The notes: generated by a model not told the origin, from the letters alone. Shown: positions 1 to 6,645, numbered from the stretch's first letter. The stretch: DNA of 7,985 nt from an uncultured Solirubrobacterales bacterium (GCA_937910825.1 CALEMO010000373.1:1-7985); one strand, 5' to 3'. A program made the numbers and translations.

Positions 1-1211
1 TCGAGGGCCCGTATTCTGGCTCTGAAAATGGCTTCGGCCGCGTTCGGCACCACCTCGTTCACGATCCCCGCACCGGTGGCTGCACGAGCCAGTCCGGCGG
101 CCGGGAAAGTCCTTGCGCCGCTTCGTCCGGAAGTCGCCAGGACCTCCGGCGCGAGCTCGGTCAGAACTACAAGGTCCACCGCCCCGGAAAATTCGGAGAG
201 GATCGCCCCGGCGTCCTTGTCGGCGAGGGTCGCGAAAACCAGCACCACCGGCTGCCCTGATGTGATGTCCGGCAGGGAGGCCGCGAGTGCGGCGGCGCCT
301 GGCCGATTGTGTGCGACATCGATGTAGACCGGCGGCTCGTCGTCGACCCGCTCGAGCCTTCCGGGAACAATCAGGCTGCCGGCGACGGCACCCACCAGGT
401 TGTCGTCGCTCTCCCCGATCAGTGCTTCGACTGCAAGTACGGCAACCATGAAGTTTTCCCGCTGAAAAGTGCCGGGCGAAGCAAACTTCAGCCGGTCAAA
501 CTGCGGATCGCTCTGCGAAGCGTCGATCAGTCGGCAATGCCGATCCAGGGCAGTATTGCGGGCCAGCTCCGCGACCTCCGGATTCAGCCTGCCAGTCACC
601 AGACAGGTTCCGGGCCTGAGCACAGCGAGCTTCTCTGCTGCGATCTCAAGCTGCGTTTCGCCGAGGAATTCGGTGTGGTCCAGGCCGATCGAAGTCAGGG
701 CCGTAACCGCTGATTTGATCACATTCGTTGCGTCGAGCCGTCCTCCGAGACCGGCTTCGATGACCGCCACCTCTACCCCGGATTCGGCCAGGACAAGGAA
801 GGCTGCTGCGGTGGCGACTTCGAACTGGGTGACGGCCTCGCTTCCGTCGAGTCGCTGGTTGACCAGGTCTGCTGCGGCGGCCGTGCGCTCCACGCAGGAG
901 CCGAAAACCCCGCGGTCTGCCGGCCGGCCCGATACCAGGACCCGTTCGCTCCAGCGGACGCTGTGGGGTGAGATCGAGCAGCCCGCCCGCCTGCCGTGTG
1001 CATTCAGGAACGCAGCCCCCATGCGGGCCACCGAGGACTTGCCATTGGTGCCGACGACATGAATGGTCTCGTAGGAATCCTGGGGCCTGCCCAACTCGTC
1101 ACAGAGCAAGTTCATCCGCTCCAAGCCCAGCTTCATGCCGATCGGCAGAAGCGAATTCAGATATTTCTCGGCATCGAACATCGGGGGCAGCGCGCCGCTC
1201 GCAGTTATCAT
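1..1211 (-). CDS. folC: Bifunctional folylpolyglutamate synthase / dihydrofolate synthase, 3' end cut by window edge
   Basis: Cytoplasmic Mur-ligase-family enzyme that adds glutamate to (dihydro)folates using ATP, and in many bacteria also joins dihydropteroate to glutamate. I translated the minus strand by hand from ATG at 1211; about 403 residues are open to the left edge, so roughly the last few dozen are missing. Seen in order: an N-terminal segment with GMKLGLERM, the P-loop HVVGTNGKSSVARM (about residues 50-63), a TQFEVATAAAF stretch, the family signature EAGLGGRLDATNV, then GLDHTEFLG, FQRENFMVAVLAVEAL and DVAHNRPG, which corresponds to the DGAHNP motif of the C-terminal domain. An in-frame TAG lies near 1270 and no earlier ATG or GTG follows it, so 1211 is the first canonical start; the ATG at residue 11 is an alternative. 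The ribosome site is weak (GGATGGGA). The gene is divergent from the reductase at 1376. Whether it keeps both activities cannot be told from sequence alone. Confidence 0.96.
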   Translation of the reverse strand, partial: MITASGALPPMFDAEKYLNSLLPIGMKLGLERMNLLCDELGRPQDSYETIHVVGTNGKSSVARMGAAFLNAHGRRAGCSISPHSVRWSERVLVSGRPADRGVFGSCVERTAAAADLVNQRLDGSEAVTQFEVATAAAFLVLAESGVEVAVIEAGLGGRLDATNVIKSAVTALTSIGLDHTEFLGETQLEIAAEKLAVLRPGTCLVTGRLNPEVAELARNTALDRHCRLIDASQSDPQFDRLKFASPGTFQRENFMVAVLAVEALIGESDDNLVGAVAGSLIVPGRLERVDDEPPVYIDVAHNRPGAAALAASLPDITSGQPVVLVFATLADKDAGAILSEFSGAVDLVVLTELAPEVLATSGRSGARTFPAAGLARAATGAGIVNEVVPNAAEAIFRARIRAL

Positions 1212-1275
1212 TCTGAAAATCCCATCCGTTTGAACTGGTGGCGGAAGATCCCCGACGATCAGCCTCTAGCCTCTG

Positions 1276-1281
1276 ACCCTA
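1276..1281 (-). promoter_or_regulatory. Candidate -10 hexamer of the folC promoter
   Basis: On the minus strand this reads TAGGGT, the same hexamer found in front of clpX and the 1376 reductase. It would place a transcript start near 1269 and give folC a 5' leader of about 58 bases. No convincing -35 box is seen at 16-18 bases upstream. It supports folC having its own promoter, which is expected because the plus-strand reductase separates it from valS. Inference from hexamer identity only. Confidence 0.35.
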
Positions 1282-1299
1282 TCCCTCACGCGCCGGGAA

Positions 1300-1311
1300 A
1301 GCCAGCTGGCT
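1300..1311. repeat. 12-base perfect palindrome in the folC/reductase divergent region
   Basis: AGCCAG is followed directly by its reverse complement CTGGCT. It lies about 20 bases upstream of the folC -10 candidate and about 50 bases upstream of the reductase -10 candidate, a plausible operator position for either gene. One or two palindromes of this length are expected by chance in 8 kb, so the support is positional. Confidence 0.25.
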
Positions 1312-1363
1312 CAGCACTATCGCATCACGCTCCTGATGACCGCCCACCCTCGGTGCCAACGCG

Positions 1364-1369
1364 TAGGGT
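1364..1369 (+). promoter_or_regulatory. Leaderless -10 element (TAGGGT) of the reductase gene
   Basis: TAGGGT occupies exactly -12 to -7 relative to the A of the ATG at 1376, the geometry of leaderless transcripts common in actinobacteria. No Shine-Dalgarno sequence precedes the ATG, which fits. A good -35 box is not evident. The GNAT gene at 6646 has the identical arrangement, and this repetition is the main support. Confidence 0.55.
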
Positions 1370-1375
1370 TATGGC

Positions 1376-2410
1376 ATGCCAGAACCGACCGCGAACCGTG
1401 ACTCCAGCGTCCTCGTCACCGGAGGCTCCGGCTTCCTCGGTGGCCGTGCCGTCAACCAGCTCCTCGAGCAGGGATACCGCGTGCGGACGACCGTTCGCGA
1501 CGAGGCCAAGTCGCCAGTGGTCCGCGAGGCGGTGACTGCGGGCATTGAGAATCCGGACCTGACTTTCTTCGAGGCCGATCTGGGCTCGGACTCCGGCTGG
1601 CCCGAAGCGGTCGCCGGATGCGACTACGTGCTGCACATCGCTTCACCTTTCCCGGCCGCGCAGCCAAAAGATCCACAGGAACTGATCGGGCCGGCCCGCG
1701 ACGGATCTCTCCGGGTCCTGCAGGTCGCCCTCAACGCCGGCGTCAAGCGAATCGTCATGACTTCATCCACCGCCGCGATCCGGAGCGACGGCGGTCCGCC
1801 CCGGTCCGGCCCGTACACAGAAGAAAACTGGACGAACCCTGATTTGCCTGGCCTCACGCCTTACGCGCAGTCGAAGACGGTCGCCGAACGCGCCGCCTGG
1901 GATCTGGTCGAGCAGTCCGGTGACCAGGACCGGCTCGCCGTGGTAAATCCGAGTGCGATCCTCGGCCCCCTGCTTGGTGACGAGGATTCAACGTCCCTGC
2001 AGATCATCCAACGCATGCTCGACGGTATGCCCGGCACTCCCCGCCTCGGCTTCAGTTATGTGGACGTTCGCGATACGGCCGACCTTCACATCCGGGCGAT
2101 GACTTCACCCGAAGCCGGCGGCAAGCGGTTCATCGCTTCCGGTCCTTTCCTCTGGATGTCGGATATTGCCGACATCCTTCGGGCCGAACTGCCGGAAGAA
2201 GGCGCGAAAGCACCAACCCGGACGGTGCCGAAACCGGTGATCCGCCTGATGGGACTCTTCGATCCGGCGTTGCGCGCGATTGTCGGGGACATCGGTAAGG
2301 AGTCACACTTCTCGGCCGCTCAGGCGAAGGACATCCTTGGCTGGCAGGCAAGGCCGATCAACGAGACGGTCGCCGACTGTGCCAGGAGCCTTGCGGCGCA
2401 CGGCCGCTGA
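1376..2410 (+). CDS. NAD(P)-dependent epimerase/dehydratase-family reductase (dihydroflavonol-4-reductase / aldehyde-reductase type)
   Basis: Extended short-chain dehydrogenase/reductase of 344 residues, probably cytoplasmic, expected to reduce a carbonyl (aldehyde or ketone) with NADPH; the substrate is unknown. Seen: an N-terminal Rossmann glycine motif GGSGFLGG at residues 16-23, then RTTVRD at 37-42, whose arginines suit the NADPH 2'-phosphate as in dihydroflavonol reductases. Next come HIASPF near 87-92, an active-site serine region MTSST at 128-132, catalytic YAQSK at 163-167, VNPSAILGP at 190-198, and VDVRDTADLHIRAM at 229-242, typical of this subgroup. ATG 1376 is chosen because 14 residues precede the glycine-rich strand and a -10 hexamer sits exactly for a leaderless start; ATG 1371 is in another frame. 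The gene stands alone on the plus strand between valS and folC, so it has no operon partner here. Family call is sure; physiological role is not. Confidence 0.92.
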   Translation: MPEPTANRDSSVLVTGGSGFLGGRAVNQLLEQGYRVRTTVRDEAKSPVVREAVTAGIENPDLTFFEADLGSDSGWPEAVAGCDYVLHIASPFPAAQPKDPQELIGPARDGSLRVLQVALNAGVKRIVMTSSTAAIRSDGGPPRSGPYTEENWTNPDLPGLTPYAQSKTVAERAAWDLVEQSGDQDRLAVVNPSAILGPLLGDEDSTSLQIIQRMLDGMPGTPRLGFSYVDVRDTADLHIRAMTSPEAGGKRFIASGPFLWMSDIADILRAELPEEGAKAPTRTVPKPVIRLMGLFDPALRAIVGDIGKESHFSAAQAKDILGWQARPINETVADCARSLAAHGR

Positions 2411-2430
2411 GGCACTGCGGCACGGCTTGC

Positions 2431-2447
2431 CGGCTGCAGCTCAGCCG
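2431..2447. repeat. Short inverted repeat between convergent reductase and valS
   Basis: CGGCTG and CAGCCG form 6-base arms with a 5-base loop across the 30-base convergent gap, overlapping the valS stop codon. It could help end transcripts from either side, but there is no T-run on either strand, so it is not a canonical intrinsic terminator. Confidence 0.25.
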
Positions 2448-4996
2448 AGTTCGACGAGCTCGGATTTGAGCCGCACGAGCTTTTCGCGTTCTTCGGCCAC
2501 AACCTCAGGCGGAGCCTTGTCAACGAAACTCTGGTTCCCGAGCTTGCCTTCGATTTTCTTTTGATCGTTTTCGAGCTTGGCTCTGCGGGCACCCAGGCGG
2601 TCGGTCAGCGCATCCATGTCAAGGCCCTCTGAAGCAAGGATCCCGAAGCCCGCGACGGTCGCTACCGATTCCCCGTCGAAGCCACTTCGAATGTTGACCC
2701 GGCTGAGCCGGCCGACAAACTCGAGCACCTTGGAAGCGTCGCCCTGGGCGTCGAGCACGATCTTGGGAGGCACCCCCGCCATGTCACGCCAGCCACGGAG
2801 CTGGCGGGTCAAAGCGATGTCATGGTCGATCGAGGCTTCGAGCTGCTCGCTGCGCCGCGCGGTTTCTGCTTCGGGGAAGGGATGGACGACCAGATGGCCT
2901 TCGCGGTAGGGGTGGTATCGCCAGATCTCTTCGGTTACGAAAGGCATGATCGGATGGACCAGGGACAGGGTTCGCTCCAGGGCATGAAGCAGCACCTGGG
3001 CGATCTCACCATCACCTTCATAGATCCGGGGCTTGGCGATCTCCAGGTACCAGTCACAAAGCTCGGAAAAGACGAATGTGTAGATCTCCTGAGCCGCGTG
3101 GGCGAAGTCATATTCGTCGAGCAGGGAGGTTACCGACGCGATCGTGCTCTCCAGGCGGGAAAGTATCCACTTGTCCTCTACCGCCTGCGGGTCCGCCGGC
3201 ACCGTCCGGACCTCGGGCTCGTCGATGTTCATCAGGATTAGCCGTGAAGCGTTCCAGAGCTTGTTGCTGAGGTCGCGGCCCTGCTGGACTTTCGCATCCG
3301 AATAGCGCACGTCCTGGGTCGAGGACATCGAGAGCAGACCGAAGCGCAGAGCGTCCGCGCCGTGTTCGTCAATCTCGCCGAGCGGGTCGATCCCGGTCCC
3401 GAGGCTCTTTGACATCCTCCTGCCGTCTCTCGCCTGGATCACAGAGTGGACATAGACGTCCCTGAACGGCACATCCCCCGCGAATTCGATGCCAGTCATG
3501 ATCATCCGGGCCACCCAGAGGAAGAGGATCTCACGCGCGGTGGTCAGGAAATCGGTCGGATAGAAAGCCTTGAGTTCGTCAGTCTCATCCGGCCAGCCGA
3601 GCGTGGCGAAAGGCCAGATCGCCGAAGAAAACCAGGTATCCAGCACATCTTCTTCCTGTACCCAGCCGTCGCCCTCTGGCGGCTGCTCGCCCGAATAAAC
3701 CTCGTCGCCGCGGTACCAGACCGGGATGCGATGCCCCCACCAAAGCTGCCGCGATACGCACCAGGGCCGAATCTCGCGCATCCAGTTGAGGTATACGCCT
3801 TTCCATTGGTCTGGCGTGATGTTCACCCGGCCGTCCTCGACGGCCTCGATCGCCGGGGCTGCAAGTTCCTCCATGCGGCAGAACCACTGGAGCGAAATCA
3901 GCGGCTCGATCCGCTCTCCCGAGCGCTCGGAGAACGGGACCGAATGCACGTACTCCTCTTCGGCGCTGAGAGCACCCTCTTCGCGCAGGGCCGCGGCTAC
4001 CGCTACCTGTGCCTCACCGACGGTCATGCCGGCGAAGCGCTCGCCGGCGGCCTCGGTCATTCTGCCGTCTTCGCCGATCACGCTGATCTCTTCGAGGCCG
4101 TGACGACGGCCGATCTCGAAGTCGTTGACGTCGTGGCCGGGCGTGATCTTCAACGCACCCGTTCCGAATTCGATGTCGACATGCTCATCGGCGATGATCG
4201 GCAGGCGGCGACCGACCAACGGCAGGATGCAGTGTTCGCCGATCAGGTCTGCGTACCTCGGGTCAGCCGGATTCACAGCGACCGCGGTGTCGGCCATCAT
4301 CGTCTCCGGCCGTACGGTCGCCACAGTCAGCACCCGGTCGCTCGATTCAACCGGGTAGTCGATCGAAAAGAGAGTGTCAGCCATCTCGCGGTTGACCACT
4401 TCGAGGTCGGAGATCGCCGAGCGGGACCCCGGGTCCCAGTTGACCATGTAATTGTCCCTGTAGATCAGTCCCTTCTCGAAGAGCGAGGTAAACACCTTGC
4501 GTACGGCCCGGGCATAGTCGTCGTCAAGGGTGAAGCGCTCGCGCTCGTAGTCGCAGGACGCTCCAAGGCGCTGGTACTGCTGCTTGATCCGGGTCGCGTA
4601 GTCCTCTTTCCATTGCCAGACCCGTCTGGTGAAGTCCTCGCGACCGATTTCGTGGCGGTCGATGCCGTCTTCCTTGAGGCGCTTCTCGACCACCGACTGG
4701 GTGGCGATGCCCGCGTGGTCCATGCCCAGGATCCAGAGAGTGTTCTTTCCCTTCATCCGGTTCATGCGGACCAGGGCATCCTGCATCGAGCCGTTCAGGG
4801 CGTGGCCCATATGAAGCACACCGGTTACGTTCGGCGGTGGTATCGCCACCGAATAGTTGTCTTCGGCGTTGCCCGTGGCCTCGGGGTGGAAATAGTCGCC
4901 GTCTATCCACTCGGCAAAGATGCGCGCCTCGGCCTCGGACGGCTGCCAGCGGGTCGTTTCTTCCAGCTTCTGTCGGGCCTCGGCGTCCAAGGCCAC
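2441..4996 (-). CDS. valS: Valine--tRNA ligase
   Basis: Class I aminoacyl-tRNA synthetase that charges tRNA-Val and hydrolyses mischarged threonine. The protein has 851 residues, close to full-length bacterial ValRS. Seen in order: PPPNVTGVLHMGHAL with the HIGH-type motif HMGH at 62-65; the CP1 editing domain with TVRPETMMADTAVAVNP at 227-243 and FGTGALKITPGHDVNDFEIG at 277-296; WCVSRQLWWGHRIPVWY at 412-428; DTWFSSAIWPF at 453-463; the KMSKS-type loop RMSKS at 527-531; the anticodon-binding helical domain near 605-740; and a C-terminal coiled-coil arm at about 795-850, rich in charged heptads. The start is GTG with no Shine-Dalgarno sequence; an in-frame TGA lies about 8 codons upstream, so it is the first usable start. 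No promoter is evident in the gap to clpX, so clpX read-through is likely. A tiny ORF ending 5 bases before the GTG may couple translation. clpX-valS adjacency is common in actinobacteria. Confidence 0.98.
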   Translation of the reverse strand: MALDAEARQKLEETTRWQPSEAEARIFAEWIDGDYFHPEATGNAEDNYSVAIPPPNVTGVLHMGHALNGSMQDALVRMNRMKGKNTLWILGMDHAGIATQSVVEKRLKEDGIDRHEIGREDFTRRVWQWKEDYATRIKQQYQRLGASCDYERERFTLDDDYARAVRKVFTSLFEKGLIYRDNYMVNWDPGSRSAISDLEVVNREMADTLFSIDYPVESSDRVLTVATVRPETMMADTAVAVNPADPRYADLIGEHCILPLVGRRLPIIADEHVDIEFGTGALKITPGHDVNDFEIGRRHGLEEISVIGEDGRMTEAAGERFAGMTVGEAQVAVAAALREEGALSAEEEYVHSVPFSERSGERIEPLISLQWFCRMEELAAPAIEAVEDGRVNITPDQWKGVYLNWMREIRPWCVSRQLWWGHRIPVWYRGDEVYSGEQPPEGDGWVQEEDVLDTWFSSAIWPFATLGWPDETDELKAFYPTDFLTTAREILFLWVARMIMTGIEFAGDVPFRDVYVHSVIQARDGRRMSKSLGTGIDPLGEIDEHGADALRFGLLSMSSTQDVRYSDAKVQQGRDLSNKLWNASRLILMNIDEPEVRTVPADPQAVEDKWILSRLESTIASVTSLLDEYDFAHAAQEIYTFVFSELCDWYLEIAKPRIYEGDGEIAQVLLHALERTLSLVHPIMPFVTEEIWRYHPYREGHLVVHPFPEAETARRSEQLEASIDHDIALTRQLRGWRDMAGVPPKIVLDAQGDASKVLEFVGRLSRVNIRSGFDGESVATVAGFGILASEGLDMDALTDRLGARRAKLENDQKKIEGKLGNQSFVDKAPPEVVAEEREKLVRLKSELVELG

Positions 4997-5001
4997 CGAT
5001 C

Positions 5002-5043
5002 TTATTGAGCGGCTTGATCAGGGGCGCTGAGGGCGAACTTCAT
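5002..5043 (-). CDS. Possible 13-residue upstream ORF (leader peptide) of valS
   Basis: On the minus strand an ATG at 5043 opens 13 codons (MKFALSAPDQAAQ) and stops at TAA 5004-5002. It has GGAG (5053-5050) 6 bases before the ATG, a better ribosome site than valS itself. The stop lies 5 bases before the valS GTG, so terminating ribosomes could reinitiate on valS. It contains no valine codons, so a valine-sensing attenuation peptide is not supported. It is short enough to be chance; no family is recognised. Confidence 0.3.
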   Translation of the reverse strand: MKFALSAPDQAAQ

Positions 5044-5082
5044 GGAGCTCTCCAACCGAAACACCCACGCCCGGATCCCCTC

Positions 5083-5131
5083 GAACTGGCGTGCATCCCA
5101 GTGCCCATGACACCACAATGCTTGCCAGTTC
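5083..5131 (-). promoter_or_regulatory. Long hairpin in the clpX-valS intergenic RNA
   Basis: GAACTGGC (5083-5090) pairs with GCCAGTTC (5124-5131), and after a 2x2 internal mismatch GCAT (5093-5096) pairs with ATGC (5118-5121), leaving a 21-base apical region with a further short GTG/CAC pairing on the minus strand. It sits about 60 bases after the clpX stop and 90 bases before the valS start. There is no T-run, so it is not an intrinsic terminator; a processing or stability element of a clpX-valS transcript, or a leader structure for valS, is possible. No T-box consensus is present. Confidence 0.4.
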
Positions 5132-5170
5132 CCGAATGATCGGCTGTCTTTGCGTTCCAGGGTTGGGCTT

Positions 5171-5184
5171 CGCGCGGCGGCGCG
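5171..5184. repeat. GC-only inverted repeat just after the clpX stop
   Basis: CGCGC and GCGCG arms enclose a 4-base loop starting 10 bases past the clpX stop codon. It is flanked by a near direct repeat of GGGTTGG (5160-5166 and 5186-5192). It lacks a T-run. It could slow polymerase or protect the clpX 3' end, but simple GC composition also explains it. Confidence 0.2.
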
Positions 5185-5193
5185 GGGGTTGGC

Positions 5194-6534
5194 TCAGGCA
5201 ATCTGTTCGCCGAACTCGTCCAGGTCAGAGTCGACCCCGGAAAGTTCGTGACTCGAATCGGTGACCAGGATCGGGGTCTGGCCTTTCTCGATCGTTTCAC
5301 GGGTGACCACGCACTTGGTCACGTCACTGCGGGAAGGCAGCTCGAACTGAACGTCGAGCAAGGTGTTCTCGATGATCGAGCGCAGTCCGCGGGCTCCGGT
5401 TTCCCTCTCGAGCGCCTTGTCGGCGATCGCCTCGAGCGAGTCGTCGGCGAAGACCAGTTCGATGCCGTCGAACTCGAAGAAGCGGTGGAACTGCTTGGCG
5501 AGGGCATGCCTCGGCTCGGTCAGAATCCGCACGAGGTCGTCCCTGTTCAGCTGATGGAGCGCCGCCACTACCGGCAGGCGCCCGATGAACTCGGGGATCA
5601 ATCCGTACTCGATCAGGTCTTCCGGCAGGGCCTGTTCGAAAAGCTCGCCCGGATCTTCCTGGTCGCCGATTGCGGCCCCGAAGCCGATTCCCTTGTTGCC
5701 CACCCGGCGCTCAATCACCGACTCGAGTTCCGAGAACGACCCCCCGCAGATGAAGAGGATGTTGCTGGTATCGAGAGTCAGGAACTCCTGATGGGGATGC
5801 TTGCGACCCCCCTGGGGCGGGACCGAGGCCGTGGTGCCTTCGAGTATCTTCAGCAGCGCCTGCTGGACACCCTCGCCCGAGACATCACGGGTGAGCGACG
5901 GATTGTCGGCTTTGCGGGTGATCTTGTCAATCTCATCTACGTAGATGATTCCGGTCTCGGCCTTCTTGACGTCATAGTCCGCGGCCTGGATCAGCTTGAA
6001 CAGAATGTTTTCGACGTCTTCGCCGACGTATCCGGCCTCCGTCAAAGCGGTCGCATCGGCGATCGCGAAAGGCACGTTGAGAATCCGGGCGAGCGTCTGG
6101 GCCAGCAACGTTTTGCCACAGCCGGTCGGGCCGAGCAGCATGATGTTGGACTTCTGGAGCTCAACCTCCGGGTCCTCGTTCTCGGCCATGCGCACACGCT
6201 TGTAGTGGTTGTAGACGGCAACCGAAAGTGCACGCTTCGCGGCCGCCTGGCCGATCACGTATTCGTCAAGGACCGAATTGATCTCCTGCGGCTTCGGCAG
6301 CTGCTCGAGATCCAGTCCCGGCGCTTTCGCGCTCGACGTAACCATCTCTTCGTCGATGATCTCGTTGCAGAGATCGATGCACTCGTCGCAGATGTATACG
6401 CCCGGTCCAGCGATCAGTTTTTTCACCTGACGCTGCGACTTGCCGCAGAAACTGCATAGAAGTTGCTCGTTGCTATCAGTCGGCCGTGCCAGCGCTCTAC
6501 CCTCCGGGATTGTGTGCTTGCCGCCGGTTCCCAC
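5194..6534 (-). CDS. clpX: ATP-dependent Clp protease ATP-binding subunit ClpX
   Basis: Hexameric AAA+ unfoldase that feeds tagged or misfolded proteins to ClpP in the cytoplasm. Numbering from GTG 6534 (446 residues): zinc-binding domain with CSFC at 27-30 and CDEC at 49-52; Walker A GPTGCGKT at 135-142; pore-loop GYVGED at 169-173; Walker B IIYVDEID at 196-203; RKH loop GGRKH at 242-246; ClpP-docking IGF at 283-285; arginine-finger region EFIGRLP near 315-321; sensor-2 GARGLRS at 380-386; and a short acidic tail. All functional elements are present. The GTG is the only canonical start in frame, but it gives about 14 more N-terminal residues than usual and overlaps a -10 hexamer; a CTG at 6492 behind a good ribosome site gives [12 protein letters not shown], a typical start. 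The coordinates keep the GTG. clpP is not adjacent; the neighbour upstream is a divergent acetyltransferase. valS follows after 197 bases. Confidence 0.98.
   Translation of the reverse strand: MGTGGKHTIPEGRALARPTDSNEQLLCSFCGKSQRQVKKLIAGPGVYICDECIDLCNEIIDEEMVTSSAKAPGLDLEQLPKPQEINSVLDEYVIGQAAAKRALSVAVYNHYKRVRMAENEDPEVELQKSNIMLLGPTGCGKTLLAQTLARILNVPFAIADATALTEAGYVGEDVENILFKLIQAADYDVKKAETGIIYVDEIDKITRKADNPSLTRDVSGEGVQQALLKILEGTTASVPPQGGRKHPHQEFLTLDTSNILFICGGSFSELESVIERRVGNKGIGFGAAIGDQEDPGELFEQALPEDLIEYGLIPEFIGRLPVVAALHQLNRDDLVRILTEPRHALAKQFHRFFEFDGIELVFADDSLEAIADKALERETGARGLRSIIENTLLDVQFELPSRSDVTKCVVTRETIEKGQTPILVTDSSHELSGVDSDLDEFGEQIA
6490..6505 (-). promoter_or_regulatory. Shine-Dalgarno and candidate CTG start of clpX
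   Basis: On the minus strand GGAGGG (6505-6500) is followed by 7 bases and then CTG (6492-6490), an ideal spacing. Starting there gives a 432-residue ClpX with 12 residues before CSFC, like most family members. GTG 6534 has no ribosome site. The site therefore argues for a rare CTG start; GGAGGG occurring by chance inside codons for Pro-Glu-Gly remains possible. Confidence 0.5.
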
Positions 6535-6538
6535 CCTA
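6533..6538 (-). promoter_or_regulatory. Candidate -10 hexamer of the clpX promoter
   Basis: The minus strand reads TAGGGT here. A transcript start about 7 bases further would be near 6526, giving a leader of about 34 bases before the CTG at 6492 and excluding the GTG at 6534, which lies partly within the hexamer. A weak -35 (TGAACA, complement of 6558-6563) lies 19 bases upstream, longer than usual. Confidence 0.45.
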
Positions 6539-6611
6539 ACGGGCGGTTGAAACCGGCTGTTCAGATTCTGTTACCCCGGGGAACCGGCCACCCCTGCCGG
6601 CGGGAAAGATC

Positions 6612-6639
6612 TTGCCAGAGCGTCAAGTGACGCTAGGCT
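6612..6639 (+). promoter_or_regulatory. Leaderless promoter of the GNAT gene (-35 TTGCCA, -10 TAGGCT)
   Basis: TTGCCA at 6612-6617 matches the housekeeping -35 consensus TTGACA in five of six bases. A 16-base spacer leads to TAGGCT at 6634-6639, which occupies exactly -12 to -7 from the ATG at 6646. Transcription would begin at the start codon, and no Shine-Dalgarno sequence is present, as expected for a leaderless message. This is the best-formed promoter in the window. Confidence 0.65.
6620..6633. promoter_or_regulatory. Inverted repeat filling the GNAT promoter spacer (candidate operator)
   Basis: GCGTCA and TGACGC form perfect 6-base arms separated by AG, lying between the -35 and -10 boxes and abutting the -10. 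A dimeric regulator bound here would block RNA polymerase. No regulator gene is visible nearby and I do not recognise the motif as a named operator. Confidence 0.4.
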
Positions 6640-6645
6640 CGTTCG

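Noticed and set aside
309..1535. Overlapping plus-strand open frames (309-713, 469-1062, 996-1535) over folC and its upstream region
   Set aside because: The minus strand encodes FolC with P-loop and signature motifs throughout 1-1211. The plus-strand frames are arginine/serine/proline-rich shadows, and the last one runs out of frame into the reductase gene.
3446..5008. 520-codon open frame on the plus strand, opposite valS
   Set aside because: It lies almost wholly antisense to an unmistakable valyl-tRNA synthetase. Long antisense frames arise in GC-rich genes from codon bias, and its product shows no recognisable domain.
4997..5193. T-box leader or tRNA gene upstream of valS
   Set aside because: I looked for the T-box antiterminator core (TGGNACC context) and for a cloverleaf with acceptor and T arms. 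A CAGTTCGAGG stretch resembles a T-loop, but no matching acceptor stem or anticodon arm is present.
5040..5300. 86-codon minus-strand frame across the clpX 3' end and the clpX-valS gap
   Set aside because: It overlaps clpX codons in another frame, is of low-complexity Arg/Pro/Ser composition, and the hairpin in the gap better explains the intergenic sequence.
5248..6459. 403-codon open frame on the plus strand, opposite clpX
   Set aside because: It is antisense to a complete ClpX with every motif intact, has no ribosome site and no recognisable protein family; it is a composition shadow.
6535..6645. Heat-shock or Clp regulator sites (CIRCE, HAIR, ClgR-type) in the clpX promoter region
   Set aside because: No sequence in the region matches the long inverted repeats of these operators. 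The CCCCGGGG at 6574-6581 is only an 8-base symmetric run, and CGGTT-GA-AACCG at 6544-6555 is too short to stand alone.
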